From: Fratercula arctica
Lineage: Eukaryota > Chordata > Aves > Charadriiformes > Alcidae
Reading direction: 5' to 3'
Assembly: GCA_947846985.1 (NCBI GenBank)
Contig: CANTUZ010000012.1
Location: 23,150,135-23,214,134 of the forward strand
DNA: 64,000 nt
Numbering within the stretch: position 1 is the stretch's first letter; each line of letters starts with the position of its first letter. The translations under genes were made by a program, and so were the position numbers. The notes below the pieces were generated by a model that saw only the letters and a list, made by a program, of their open reading frames with translations, made no database searches and was not told the origin of the DNA. Below, piece after piece: positions 39,833 to 52,143 of the stretch.

Positions 39833-40216
39833 ATAATGGAAAGTGGATTTGGGTCTCTTCAGTCTGGAAAAAAGACGACTGAGGGGGGATCTTATCAACG
39901 CTTATAAATACTTAAAGGGTGGGTGTCAGGAGGATGGGGCCAGGCTCTTTTCCGTGGTGCCCAGTGACAGGACAAGGGGTAATGGGCACAAACTTGAACA
40001 CAGGAAGTTCCACCTAAACATGAGGAACTTCTTTCCTTTGAGGGTGGCAGAGCACTGGCACAGGCTGCCCAGAGAGGTGGTGGAGTCTCCATCTCTGGAG
40101 ACATTCACAACTCGCCTGGACATGTTCCTGTGCAACCTGCTCTGGGTGACCCTGCTCTGGCAGGGGGTTGGACTAGATGATCTCCAGAGGTCCCTTCCAA
40201 CCCTACCATTCTGTGA
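39833..40216 (+). mobile_element. Host CR1, right part (split by nested CR1)
   Basis: The plus-strand CR1 resumes here with GGATTTGGGTCTCTTCAGTC (39847-39866) and runs to the 3' end. The end has GGGGGTTGGACTAGATGATC (near 40161-40180), then CCAGAGGTCCCTTCCAACCC and CCATTCTGTGA ending at 40216. The tail type (AGATGATCTCCAGAGG, ATTCTGTG) differs from that of the nested element (CGATGATC, ATTCCATG), so they are different subfamilies. This half encodes [27 protein letters not shown] and [18 protein letters not shown]. Confidence 0.94.
39843..40165 (+). pseudogene. CR1 ORF2 C-terminal remnant of host copy
   Basis: An open frame with CR1 ORF2 C-terminal blocks: [15 protein letters not shown], then [14 protein letters not shown], then [18 protein letters not shown], then [20 protein letters not shown] and [10 protein letters not shown]. 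The NMRNFF segment appears to lack one residue relative to relatives (NMRKNFF). The frame runs on without a stop through the 3' tail to 40280, but the part after about 40165 is untranslated-region sequence read through by chance. The RT domain and all upstream coding sequence are absent because of 5' truncation, and the copy is further split by the antisense CR1 insertion. Non-functional. Confidence 0.88.
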
Positions 40217-40338
40217 AATAAACCACCTTGGGAGTGGTTTCATGATGAAGATGGTAATGATGAGTTTTGATGGTGAATGACTTATTTAATAGCCGACAGG
40301 AAAAACAGTTGAGTTAGACCTAAACCCCTGCTTAAAGT

Positions 40339-40367
40339 AAAAAAAAAAAAAAAAAAATTAAAAAAAA
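40339..40367. repeat. Poly(A)-rich run
   Basis: A19, then TT, then A8. It lies about 120 bp beyond the 3' end of the host CR1 and is not contiguous with it, so it is not that element's tail. Confidence 0.8.
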
Positions 40368-42420
40368 TTCTTCCTATAGTCCTTTTGTAAACCATTGTAC
40401 CTATTCACCTAGTTTTCAAATCTCTTCAAATCAACCTCAAGTCAAGCCAAGTCTATTCTGGTTTTATCACTGGCTGTCAGTGATTCAGTGATCTGAAACA
40501 CAAAGCAGCAGCATAAAGAAGGAGAATTTAGATCCGGTTAGAGAACTAAATTCAAAATGGTCAAGACATCAAGTAAATTCAACTGCAATGGCTGCAACCA
40601 CACAAACAAAAGCTTTCCTTCACATCACCTTTTTTTTAAATAGACTTCATCAACACATCTGCATGAGTAAGCTAATTCTACCTTAATCAAACTAAACAAA
40701 GGTATTATGACAACAAACAAATGCATTTTGGGAAGACAACCGTAAAGGGATTCTTTGTTTAGTTGACCCGTAAATGGCACTGCTCAGCCCAGTGTTACAG
40801 AATATTTTTAAGACTTCGGGCCAGACTAATAATTCCCCATTTTATTTATGAAAACGTAATCCCACAAACCAATTCTATTTGGCAGCACTTTGTATGAAAA
40901 TGCTTTGAAACCAATGATTTCAAGGCTAGTTCATTTAGACCAGGAGAATTTACATCAATTCCCACTGGTGAATTAGTACACTGATATATTTGGCTGCATG
41001 ATCATTTGCCATATGATCTGCTTATAATGAATGTTATTCTTCCTTATCTCCTTCTCAGCTAGTCATAAGGATGTGCAGAGACTAGACTGTGAGTTTGATT
41101 CACAAGAGGGAGAAGGGGAAGGCAGGAGACTCAGCGCTGGGTATGCTGAGAGAAGCACATAAAGAGCAGTGGTATGGGTAAGAGGCATTTTATGTCCTTT
41201 TTGTGCTGTTAGGCAGAGAAGTAGTAGCTACTTGATAACTTGGTTGTGCATTTGAATGAGCGATGTGACAAAGCCATTACTCTGGAATTGAGAGGAAAGT
41301 CACAAAGGTATGTCGGATAAATTACAACTTGGCTGCCGTTGCTGAGGCACAGACTGGTGCCCGATACTCCCAGGACACCTTATCCACAAAACTCCATTAC
41401 AGCCTTATAAAAACGGTGACAGACATGTGAAAACACAACACACATGGGTGAGCTATTCTGTTTTCCTACCACTCATCTGTATGAAGAAGGCTGTATTTGG
41501 TTGAACGCCTTTACAGATTGGACTGGAGAGCACCTAGAGTGGCTTGTGGCATGGAGCAGCAGAGGGGAGGTGTGATCCCAGGCCCTGCAGGCTTGGGAAG
41601 TACATTCCCGTGTGTATTGGCAGCAATAGCCAGACATGAAGGGCTAATCCTCTGAAAGAAAATGCAGGACAGATTGATGGACCTACTGGCTCAACAGCTC
41701 ATTCTGCAGCAGTAAAGTGAGTTAAGAAGGAGGACGCTAAGCTTTTTCTGAAAAAGAGGGTATATATTTTCAAGTAGGTATGGAACTAGTTGTCTCTGTT
41801 TTACACAGCATAATGGCAATGAAGCATTCTTCACTGAGCATTGGCTACGCATGAAACAGCATAGGGAAGTAACTATTAGTATTTATTAATTTATTTAATA
41901 TTTAACACAGTTGTGTTGTGCTATTCGATTCCACTTCAACTTTCTGTATCTTCCTTTCACATTGTGACTGAGTCAAAACATTCAAGGGTGCCTTCCAGGA
42001 GGAATTAAATAATTTGTTCCCTCTGTCCTTGGGGAAAATGCCAAAATGAGACAGAACTACACTGCAGCAAGACATTTAACTGAGAGATGATTATTTTGGG
42101 GGACGGACATTATGGACAATTAACCAGCACAGCACTCCAGACTGCAGAAAGGGGAGATGGAATCTGCATCATTTGAACTCATTCTTAAAACACACAGGCA
42201 TTCATGAAAGTCAAGACACAGATTTGAGGTTTATCCAGCCCAACATCATAGAGCTAAAGAAATCTCACATATAAAGAGAAAAAAGCACAAGATGTTACGA
42301 AGTAGTATATATTGAAATGCATAAAATGGCCTATTACTAGATCTAAGCTTGTTGAATAAATCCCAGAAAAATACATTTCCAGTTTTCCTCTTCAGTGATA
42401 TTCTATCTACTGTGGTATAA

Positions 42421-42444
42421 TATCCAGCTATCCATAGCTGGATA
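42421..42444. other. 10-bp perfect hairpin
   Basis: TATCCAGCTA (42421-42430) and TAGCTGGATA (42435-42444) are exact complements around a TCCA loop. The stem does not extend further. No flanking target duplication or partner terminal repeat was seen. Confidence 0.8.
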
Positions 42445-42941
42445 ATTTTGTCATTATAAATGGTCTTTATTTTTGACCTACACATCACTGGGTACTAAAC
42501 TAAAAAGATTTTTAAATTTAGCTTTTAGGCAATTGCAACATTTACAAGTTTGGCTTTTCTAAAGAATTTTCCTAAAGCTATAAAAACGTTCATAGCCTGA
42601 CAGATTGTACCTGCATTCTTCAAAATTGCTAGTCTGTAATTTCATAACACTTAATACATTAAAGGGCTATGATGAGTCAGACTTCAATTGAAATGCATGT
42701 TTTGAAAAGACATGGACTGTAAATTATTAAGCCAGAAAACCTCTAGACTGCTAATCCCTGTTACCATCTGTATTTATAGGTTTGTAACAGAATGGTGACT
42801 GACCCTCTTCCTTTGAGGCCATTTGCCGATTCTGTCAGTATTCAGTGCAGTGTAATATTCTTCTCCAGGTAATGCAGCTTTGTTGCTTAGCAGCAGGTTC
42901 TGCTTTGTACCTGACAGTTCTTGGCTAACTTACATGTAAGT

Positions 42942-42990
42942 AAAAAAAAAACCCAAAACAACAAACCAAAAACAAAAACAAAAAACCCCA
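42942..42990. repeat. A/C-rich low-complexity tract
   Basis: A10 is followed by A/C-only sequence (CCCAAAACAACAAACC-type) for about 40 bp. Same compositional class as 6309, 13224, 54180 and 62379. Confidence 0.85.
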
Positions 42991-44164
42991 CCAGTATGAC
43001 GATTCTACTATTATTATCACTGGATACTGAAACAAGACTGGAAAAAGAAGAGAAGAATGCTTTCTGAGCTCTGACTTGTACAAAAGAAAATAATCTGACA
43101 TCATTAAAGTTTGAAAAATTCACATCTTACACAAAACTTTCTTTACCAACACATCGGTTCTCACAAGGGAAGAAAAAACAAGTGGTGGTGTTTAGGCATC
43201 CAGTGGGAGTGAGATATCAAGGCAAAGCTGAAAGAGTCAACATGCACTTTTTCTTTCCTCGTCATCTGTGGGTAACAAAGTTCACACCCCATTGCAGAAT
43301 ATTCTACTAGACTTGAGATAGAGGTAGAAAGTACAAAATTCAGATCTTCAACTACATATATAGGCTTAGTAGTACAAGCAACAGACTGGCTTGTGCTATC
43401 AAGCTTTGCTTGCCTGATTTTGCCCAAATTTTTCAGTGGGACCTTGAGTTCATTTAACAATTCATTATGCTCGTCTTTTGTCTATATAAGCGATAGGCAC
43501 TTTTGCAGAGGCATTTTCCCTACGTCGTTCAGTGTGAGCCACAGCAGCACCCTCAGTGATACTGTGACAAAGGTGGTATCGTAAGTCTCCCACACTGAGG
43601 AAGTCTTAGATTTAAGCTTCTCTTCAGATAAGATGTAGTATAACAGTTATATATTGGGAGACTAGTAGAGAGAAAGGGAGATTACTGAAACATGGTGGTC
43701 TGCTACCAAAATTTTGTCTGAAATTCACAAGAGGGCCATAGAAAAAATTGTCAATGAATTACAGGAAGTTAAAGAGTTAGATACAAAGCTTTATTTAGCT
43801 GTTGTCATATGTATGTTAGAAACCCCTTTCCTTGAGACACCTATGAATTATTTTTTAATGGGTGTTCAGTATTTTACCTCCTGCTATTTGGGAGCCTTGC
43901 TACGCACCCCTGTGCACTGTAAGAGACAAACATGTGGGCAAGCAGGAGAAAAAGTGGGAACAGAGGTGGAAAAAGACGAAGTCTACAAGAAAACTAAAAG
44001 GAATACCACAGCCCCTGATTTTTAACCACATCATACCTTTGATGTTTCTCAATGCTACTGAATGCATAAAAACCGAGAAGGGTCACCACCAAAACTACAA
44101 CACAGTAACCTCCTGAGAGCAGCAGGACCACTCCCCTAAGACTCCTTACCATAAACCTGAGACA

Positions 44165-44198
44165 GGGGGCGGGCTGCGGGGGGGGGAGCGGGGGGGGG
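44165..44198 (+). other. Strong G-quadruplex motif
   Basis: Four G runs of 5, 3, 9 and 9 residues lie at 44165-44169, 44171-44173, 44178-44186 and 44190-44198, with loops of 1, 4 and 3 nt. This satisfies the usual G3+N1-7 quadruplex pattern on the plus strand. The surrounding DNA is AT-rich and ordinary. Assembly of such G runs is error-prone, so exact lengths may be wrong. Confidence 0.85.
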
Positions 44199-45490
44199 AC
44201 TGTTGTGCATTTTAATTAGCTGATTACAGACAGGTTTAAGATTGCAGCCAAAAGTGTTTCACCATGTCGGAAACCGAAGACCAGCATTGGTCTGGCCTTG
44301 AAGTTTTTACAGTCTAAATAGCAAAACAGGAAGGAAGACCAGAACATAAGAAGTTAAAGGTACTATCCTGAAGCCACAATACGTAGCACTTATGGAACCA
44401 TCTGTTGAAACCTTCTGTCTCGATTTTGACCAAGATATGTAAAAACATTAGAAATCACTGTTTCTTGTAATTTGGAGAGGTTATCAAAGGACTGAGATAG
44501 TGTCCACAGCGTATTTAAAGGGTATTCCTAACAGGGAAATATTTTGAAAGCATAGTGGTGTAGAGCTTTCAAAAGTAAAATAGTTTTTAACATTGGAGAA
44601 AAAGGTAGACAAGACACTTAAAACATTAATCTATGCCATCTCTCTTTATAGAACTTATTCTTTTGTTATTTGTTATTTATTCTTTAAGTAAAGTTAAATA
44701 AACAGATAAACAGGTATCAGTAAATAATACAAGCTGAATCTACAAGAACTCAGCCACTTCAGCTTCTCATGCTGCCTCGCTCTTGGAGTAGAACATTTCT
44801 CAGTTTCAGAAACTCACTCCCTTGATGTAGCAATAAGACAAAACTGATTCTGAAATTACAAGGAAAGTGTCATTCTTCTTTCTTCCTCTTTAAGTACTTT
44901 ACAAAACCCCAATTTTCGCTATTGAAGCTGCTTCCTGTGATGACCTCCGACTGAATGGATAGTGCCAGAAGCAGATAGCAAAGTATACACATTATCCACT
45001 TTAGCTCTAAATGTACTGTCCCTAAATACCTAGTGAATATCACAGTATTTGAAAATCTTTTCTAGACAGAATGTAGGTATCTCTCTCCACAAAACTAGAC
45101 AGAGAAAAGAAGCTTACAGTGGGTATAGATAAAGCCACTTAGGTTATTGACTTTTTAAAATAGAATCATTCACTGCAGTTTGGATTGTTTGACGTAGGTT
45201 AATGATAGGGAGCACACACAGAAGAAACATACATTGAAATGGGGGGAAACAAATCCAAAAAAATCCAAACAGCCCAGCCCCAAACCCAGGTCTAGTTAAA
45301 TTGAACCATAAGATTCTGAGATTTGGCTCTTGAAACTGTAGAAACAAAGCAGCAGCTAATGGAAACTAGCATTTATTCTCAAGGAATGCAAAGATCAGAC
45401 CAATTAATTATCTATTCTCAAATTTATATGCATGATACAGCTGAGACTGATGTTTTGATGTTTGACAGAAGAAATTATTATTTCACATGT

Positions 45491-45567
45491 GTTTGGTTTT
45501 GGTTTTGTTTTTTTTGGTTTTGTTTTTTTTTTGTTTGTTTTGGTTTTGGTTTTTTTTGTTTGTTTTC
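45491..45567. repeat. T/G-rich low-complexity tract
   Basis: About 77 bp of T runs broken by G or GG (GGTTTTGGTTTTG-type), with no A or C. This is the complementary form of the A/C tracts elsewhere in the window. The Phe/Gly/Val/Leu-rich frames through it are artefacts of composition. Confidence 0.9.
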
Positions 45568-45751
45568 AAAAGCACATTAAAGCAGACCAGGAAACAGGAC
45601 ACTTATTTTACCTTTTGGAAGAGATGATTAGATTTTCTTTCTGACCTAAAGGAATAAAACCAAACAATCTTCTAACCAAGAAAATTTCATTGTGTTCTTC
45701 ACTTGCAAAAATCACCACCATAAATGGACAGTTGAATGAACCTGAAAATAC

Positions 45752-45768
45752 TTTTTTTTTTTTTTTTT
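45752..45768. repeat. Poly(T) run of 17
   Basis: An uninterrupted T17 about 190 bp downstream of the T/G tract. Simple sequence. Confidence 0.85.
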
Positions 45769-46092
45769 AATTTGGAGAGAAATATCTGACAAAACATGTA
45801 TTTGGCACCCCTTCTTTAGGGCAGACAGTCATTCCATGTCCATTTTCAAAAATATCTTTATTTCTGTCATACCTATAGGTTCAGCTACACAGTAGGTACT
45901 CTCAAATTTGATGATAGAAATTGGGGGTACTTTTTCAGAGGAGGAAACTTTGAAAATTTTGGCATTTTATGCTAGGAAGAAGATGCTATTGTATAATGGA
46001 TTTAGGTAGTGGGGTGGGTTTTACTCTGTGGAGCATAAGAGAGAAAGAGGATAAAATCCTGATGAGAAACAGCACCCCACTATAGAATCACT

Positions 46093-46122
46093 CTCTCAAC
46101 AATTAAGCTCTCTCAACAATTA
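46093..46122. repeat. 15-bp tandem duplication
   Basis: CTCTCAACAATTAAG is present twice in direct tandem (46093-46107 and 46108-46122) with no mismatch, suggesting a recent slippage event. Confidence 0.9.
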
Positions 46123-49100
46123 AGTTTCTGCTGGTGGTTTGTTCAGGCTGCCGTGGCATTGTAAAATTTCTTTGCAGTCCTAAAGGTGAGTAACAGTTGT
46201 CTTGCAAGTTTTTACAACAAACTCCTTCATTCATGAAGACAACAGCATAGAAAAACATTTGAGAGGCGCTTGTCTGAATATTAGAGAAACTAACAACTTT
46301 ACTATTCCTTGGTGGAGCAGAAATCAAGATCAAAGCCAACTTTTAGTCCTTCTACACCCATACCAGGTGTGTGCCCTGACACAGTCCCAAGTCCATCTCA
46401 GAGGGAGACCCAAATGAGCACCAGATCTCTCCTCTTCCACAGAAAGGAAAGGCGGCAGCTGCACTGCCCAGGATGACCAGGAGACCATGGTATGACACAC
46501 TGAATACCCATGGGTCTATATCTCTTAAGTCTTGCTATCAACTGTACTTGTCTTCAAGCTGCACAGAAAAGAGTCTTTTCTCATGCACATGAAAGCCAGG
46601 AAGTTAAAATTACAAAACTCTCAATTCATCATATTCTTTGTCTAGGTTAACCGTATCTATATGAAGAGCTTTAGTACTCTCATAGCCAAATTAGCCAGTT
46701 ACTGAGAATCAGTCACATTCTCATCAGCTCAGAACAAAGCTGCTTGCCACACACTTGCTTCCTAGTAACACAAGGATGTTTTAGAGCAAGAATAGCAGCA
46801 TTACTTTCAGAAAAGAGACAAGTGAAGAAAAGCAGCTTAGTGTACCAACAGATAAAATACACTTAACTTTTCTCTTGTAAAACAGAGTTCAGAACCTCTG
46901 GGTTTGGCACAGTGCAAATTAATGAAATGGAATAAACAATCCTCTATAAATCAAGCTTTCAGATTAAAGGACTTGTCATTGAACATTCTATAAAAATAAA
47001 ATTGTGTAAAGCCTTTGACATTATGAAGAAACCACCTGAGTCTGAAGCAATAGAAAGAAAAATATTTCACCGATTAAAAGTTCTTGAATTAATCTGTGAT
47101 GTAGCTGTCATATTTTTATTTTTTGTCTAAAAGAGGATATGGCTACAATACATTCCTTTGTTCTGCCAATAGCAGATCAAAAGCAGACATAAAAACAAGG
47201 CAGAATTCTTTTGCTTCCCTGTTTATCACTTCATGCCTGTTTATTCACGACTCCTTGCAAACTGATGAAGGACTAAATCATACCCAGCTTAGCCTGAAAT
47301 GGGCAGGGTGTTTCAAATATACTCAAGCAGTTTTCCAAACTTGCACCCACATCTTCAAAGGTGTTTAGACTGATAATGAGATCAGTGGACAGTATACCCT
47401 TTTGCGATGAGTCTCAATTTGTAAAAATAATTGGAGTTCAAATGGGAGTTTTAAGCATGGTTATGTTCCAGAAATAGTTAACTGCATTTGCCACTTATGT
47501 GGCAATAAAAGGGTCAATTTTCACTTTGCTATATGAGAAATAATATAAACGATGGGCTTATACAGATAACGGACCATCAACTTTATATCTTTTTGTCATT
47601 TTTTAGCTAGGAGGCAATGAAGAAAAACATACAGCATAGCATCTGGGTACTTCAAGGCAAAATTAGTTTCAAGATATGAAGATACTACTTTAAGAGGTAG
47701 ATAAGCTTTGTACTTTAGTTTCTAGAAACTGACTTAGTATCCTGGTGTTTCATTATGGGCAAAAGTGCTTGAGTATATGTGTCTCTTGCTATTTGGCAGG
47801 GCCAAAAAGACTCAGATGAACAATGGATTTATAGGAATGCCGTATCTAACAAAGGAGTTGAAAATATAAAAGCACAAAAGGTTAGTGAAATAGCAGCCTG
47901 AAATTAAATTTACTTACAGAATTCGTCTTACAAACCACTGTGGAAACCAGTATGATATCACGACTTAAGTCTAGATCATCATCTTAAGATCATGTGAGGG
48001 ACACTATTTTTTCTGATGGTTGACCCTTGCTGAAAGGAGACCACTTTGATTCCTCTAAAAGCCCCTCCCTGACATTAAGAGTCACATTTTCAGAAAGTTA
48101 CAGAAAATCTGCATTATTGAAATGCCTTAAGAAGTGGTTAAGATAATACCGAGGGGTATATTATAAAGCTATGGATCTGAGCCACGTATTTTCAAAGGTT
48201 GGTAGTCAATCTTGGCAAATAAAGAAGTGGGGTAAATAAATACTTCTTGAAAAAACAGTGCAATAACTGATTTAATGGGATGAGTCAAATTAGAAGACCT
48301 GGAACAGCACACAATTGCTTTGTCAATTTTCCATGTATTTTACTGAATTTGCAGCATACAAAGGAAACTGTCTCAATCCGATTAGCCAACAGAATCTGTT
48401 TCTTCTCAACTCTCATCACTGTCCTCATATCAGGACAGAATTTTTTACCTGTTTTTGCTTTATCCTTAATCTGTATTCTCTTCACATATGGCTTCCAACA
48501 ACTGTGACAGGCAAATCATTTTAAAGAAATGAAATACAATCATTAACTACAGAAATATGAAGTTTAATTATTTCTAAAAACAGCTTTCAATGGGGCAGCC
48601 CTTGTCAACAAAAAAGGCCCCTGGCTAGCAGCAGGACTTCAAAACTTAACCATTTTACTATGCAGACAACATTAAGCTATTATAGGTGCCACCCAGGAGT
48701 AGAAGGGAAAATAACTTATTTTATCTGACACTGATGGATTGAAATTAAAACATAAATGAATTAGGCACATTATAGATAATTGTTTTCATAACTGCAGTTA
48801 CTAGATGTCAGGATTTCAGTGCAAATCTCACATCGAATATTATTTTATGACTTCCCTTGACAAACAGATGGTCTTCTCCAGCAAGAAGGCACACCAGAGA
48901 GAGAAAAGAATGAACCCGCACTAATTCTGACAGCATACTTTAAAGAGAAATTAATCCCTGCTTCAGTCTAAATTTAAATAATCATTTAGGTCTCAAGTCA
49001 GTAACAATGTTTGGCTTTCATACTTGAATAGCCCACATAATGCCACAGAGGCCTTCAGCAGCCCAGCATGACCATCTGCAACGTAGGAGCCTGAACATAT

Positions 49101-49186
49101 TTTTTTCTTTAAATTGAGTTGTACCCTTTGGTGGTAGCTACCCAGGTCCTATATTTATCCAGGAGTGTAAATGGTAGCTTATAAAA

Positions 49187-49232
49187 ACAAAACAAAAGCA
49201 AAAAGCGCACACACACACACACAAACCCCAAC
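49187..49232. repeat. (CA)8 microsatellite in A/C-rich stretch
   Basis: AAAACAAAACAAAAGC leads into (CA)8 at 49209-49224 and then AACCCCAAC. It is a compound A/C simple repeat and a candidate polymorphic marker. Confidence 0.85.
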
Positions 49233-50539
49233 TAAACTCGTGAATTATGTATGGGAGGTGAAGGGAGAGTTATACAATTGCTTTACAGGGGAGTAGACTC
49301 TGTGCCAAGCAGACCACTGCCCCAAGAAAGGGCCTAGCACAGAGAAGCTGAATGCCCAACTCTGCTGTCCCTCGGACATCTTGCTTGCTTCCCACCGCTC
49401 TCTGTAGGGGCACTCATCCAGGCACAGGGAATACCAGGGGGTTCCTGCTAACCCTGCGCGGCTGCACCCCTACAGCATAGCTTGGGCAATGCCTGGGGCC
49501 TGGACCTGAGGTTAATGGGTGGCTTTGGAGTGGGGGACCTAAGTGAGGTTGCTCAGGGCAATTTAGGCCCATAGAGGCCTCCTGTGCACTTGGGGCACTG
49601 ATATTCAACAGCTCTTGTCACACAGGTAACAACATGCCGGGTCAGGCCCAGACACCTCTCTGCTGAGATGACAACATGGTAGGAATCCATACTGGCTCAT
49701 TCTAAATGATGGAAGGCTTCATCATCAGCTAACAGAGGTTTCTTCAGACTGCAGACACCATAACAAAATGTGTATGAAACAACCATGCAATTATCACACA
49801 GTTCTACATTTACAGTGCATGAATATTTCCTAGCTGGATTTCTTCATGACTAAAAGCACACCACACAAAAACTATCCAACCTGGTCTCATCATGCCCCAT
49901 CCTCAACTGGATTAAACGCCTCCTATGGCCAGCAGCAGCTTGGTCCCATGAAGTGTTTACTGTGCTTTTCACATGAATAATTTTGATACTTAACAGTACA
50001 TTTGTTTGTCTGTGTTCAAAACAATGTTGAGAAGTAATGACTGAACAGAAGGAAAATCTGAAAAAAGTTATATTGTCTTTGTTAAGAAGTCCAATAATGT
50101 TTATAACTGGCACTTCACTAGAACTCTGAAACTTTCTACTGCCTACCTGCAACACATCTAAGCAAAATTTCTGATATCCAAGCAGAAACTGTAAACAAAA
50201 AGCACTCATCAATGACAACTTTCATGAAGCTGACCTTATAACACCAGCAGAAATGAACCCTTCCCTCAGTTCATCGTAATGTGACAATAACTTCAATGCT
50301 TCATTATGATGAACAATTCTAAAAAGAAAAAAGCATATAGACCAAACAAACAACAGCAGTCCTTAAAATTAAATTGCTGGGTTATGGATAGCTGGGTTCT
50401 TTTTTGAATACTGCTGAATGTTTTCAAAGGAACCTATGTAGCCAACATCAAACTCCAGCAGCTCACATCAGCCTTGAGAAACTAAGCAAATTAAAGATGA
50501 CACATCATGAGCTACACTGGTACCAAGTAAGGAACACAG

Positions 50540-50551
50540 TTTTTTTTTTTT
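50540..50551. repeat. T12 homopolymer
   Basis: A simple run of 12 T residues after CACAG, followed by CTAATCC. No other context. Confidence 0.75.
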
Positions 50552-52069
50552 CTAATCCACATCATTCAAGACCAATAGATTCCAAAGGCCAGCATTGGAA
50601 GGTCCCCAATAAGTAAGCAACAGTAAGTACAGCCAGATATACTTATCATAAAAATCAAATACCATAACTAAATATCAATCTGATTTTTTAAAAAATAATT
50701 TATCAAAAAATTTTAAGCAAAACAAATAATAATTGCTGCTCAAAAGTGAGAAACTATGTACAATCCTGCATGAATAACACTGCATGGGTCCCAGTCACTT
50801 GTTTCATTTTTGCATGACGCTGATCACCTAAAATGTCCCCATACCAGGAGGCTGTTTCTTCATAATTAACACCCGGCTACGTCTTCATCATTTCCACTTC
50901 TGCTTGCAGATGTATCTCCCTATTTGTGGCTAGATTTGGAGTAAGAATCATCGAATTAGTGCATGCCAGTCAGGCACAAAGTGTCTGTGCTGTTGTTTTG
51001 TTGCGAATAATTATCTGTAGCAACAACAGCATTATTCAAGTATTATCTGTGTAATATGCTCCTTAAAAGTGAACATACCAGGTAGTGAATGAAGCTAAAA
51101 TAAAAAGTTACAAATTCAGTTTATGAATAATTTTAATCTGATCTCCAATTCCTTTTTAACTGTGATGTTTTTTCCCCTCAAAAATATCAATTCTAATATC
51201 ACATCCAGTTTTAACGTATCCCTTCCACTGCCCCATGCTAACTCTTCTTTCCTCTGAGCTTAAAATGTAGAATTTATTAAAAGCTGATAGATTAAAATAT
51301 TCTCACATAGCATTTATTTGCAATACATTCACAAAACATTCACTCCTTTTTCAAGTGTTCTTGTTAACAAAAACATGGTTTTTTAAACACATTTTGATTG
51401 TAATGGAAGGGACTTATAAACGTAAATAAGCACATGATGAGCAGTCACAAAAATAGCCACAATTTTCACCTATTTTGAGATGTCTGAAATTTCATGTCAT
51501 ATCATCAAAATATATCACATATCAAAAAAGAGGCCACCCTTAATAGCAACAACTACATTACGACAGCAGCTGTAATGTTGAAGGCACTTCAACACCATCT
51601 GGATTTTTCCATTATTTTTCTTTTCACGAATTTCAGCTGCTACCTTTAGCTTTTTATCTCTACGGAAATTTCAAAATATCTACAATCTTGAAAATGGAGC
51701 AGGAACGCTCTTTATTAGAGGAACACTTTCATCTAAAGAAAGTTAGCACAAGTAGTTTGATATTCATGTACACACATAATAGTACTTCTCCACTCATTCA
51801 AGTTTGTATGTAAACTAAATGACCACTGACTGTCTTCATTATGAGAAAAATTCAAACATACTTTATTTTTGCACAAAGGAGATAGGATTTTTTTTTTACG
51901 TGTGCTCTTTTTTTTCCAAGATACACAATTAAACGTTGTAAACAGTATACCTGCTGTCACTCTGAGCTTTAAAGTCGAAGTCACTCCGCTTTTTCTACTT
52001 ATGATTCTATGAACTGAATACAGAAGAAATTCCCAGAAAATCTGCACAATGCTAGACCCTTCAGAATTC

Positions 52070-52143
52070 TGCTGTTGGCAAGGCGGTTGGAACTAGATGA
52101 TCTTTAAGGTCCCTTCCAAGCCAAAACATTCTGTGATTCTGTG
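52070..52143 (+). mobile_element. Minimal CR1 3' tail fragment
   Basis: GCTGTTGGCAAGGCGGTTGG followed by AACTAGATGATCTTTAAGG, CCCTTCCAAGCC and ATTCTGTGATTCTGTG (52128-52143) is the complete CR1 3' end signature, including two copies of the terminal octamer. Nothing upstream of about 52070 looks like CR1. This is therefore an extreme 5' truncation of about 75 bp, or an older copy whose upstream part was deleted. It has no coding content. Confidence 0.9.

Larger units (their letters stand above)
40217..52069. other. Unique AT-rich DNA, no gene recognised
   Basis: No exon or transposon could be supported. Region 49300-49680 is richer in G and C than its surroundings and contains short open frames, but it shows no recognisable domain or CpG clustering. 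Region 51500-51720 has an odd composition without a match I recognise. Simple repeats, hairpins and the G4 motif are listed separately. Confidence 0.6.

Noticed and set aside
38392..40216. Twin-priming inversion, or two independent head-to-head CR1 insertions
   Set aside because: The minus-strand part has its own complete 3' tail and a different subfamily type, and CR1 plus-strand sequence is also found to its left (38341-38391). A nested insertion explains all three facts.
39895..40243. Antisense open frames within the host CR1 right part
   Set aside because: They are shadows of the sense CR1 frame.
45323..45644. Two overlapping frames with Phe/Gly/Val-rich repeats
   Set aside because: They are produced by the T/G tract at 45491-45567 in two frames; this is not protein-like conservation.
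49300..49680. GC-richer stretch as a possible exon or LTR remnant
   Set aside because: It shows no CpG clustering, no long frame with a domain, no paired direct copy elsewhere in the window and no recognised LTR ends.
49850..50218. 122-codon minus-strand open frame
   Set aside because: No recognisable domain or supporting context; chance length in this composition.
51480..51720. Odd-composition stretch suspected to be a DNA transposon remnant
   Set aside because: No terminal inverted repeats, target duplication or transposase-like frame could be seen.
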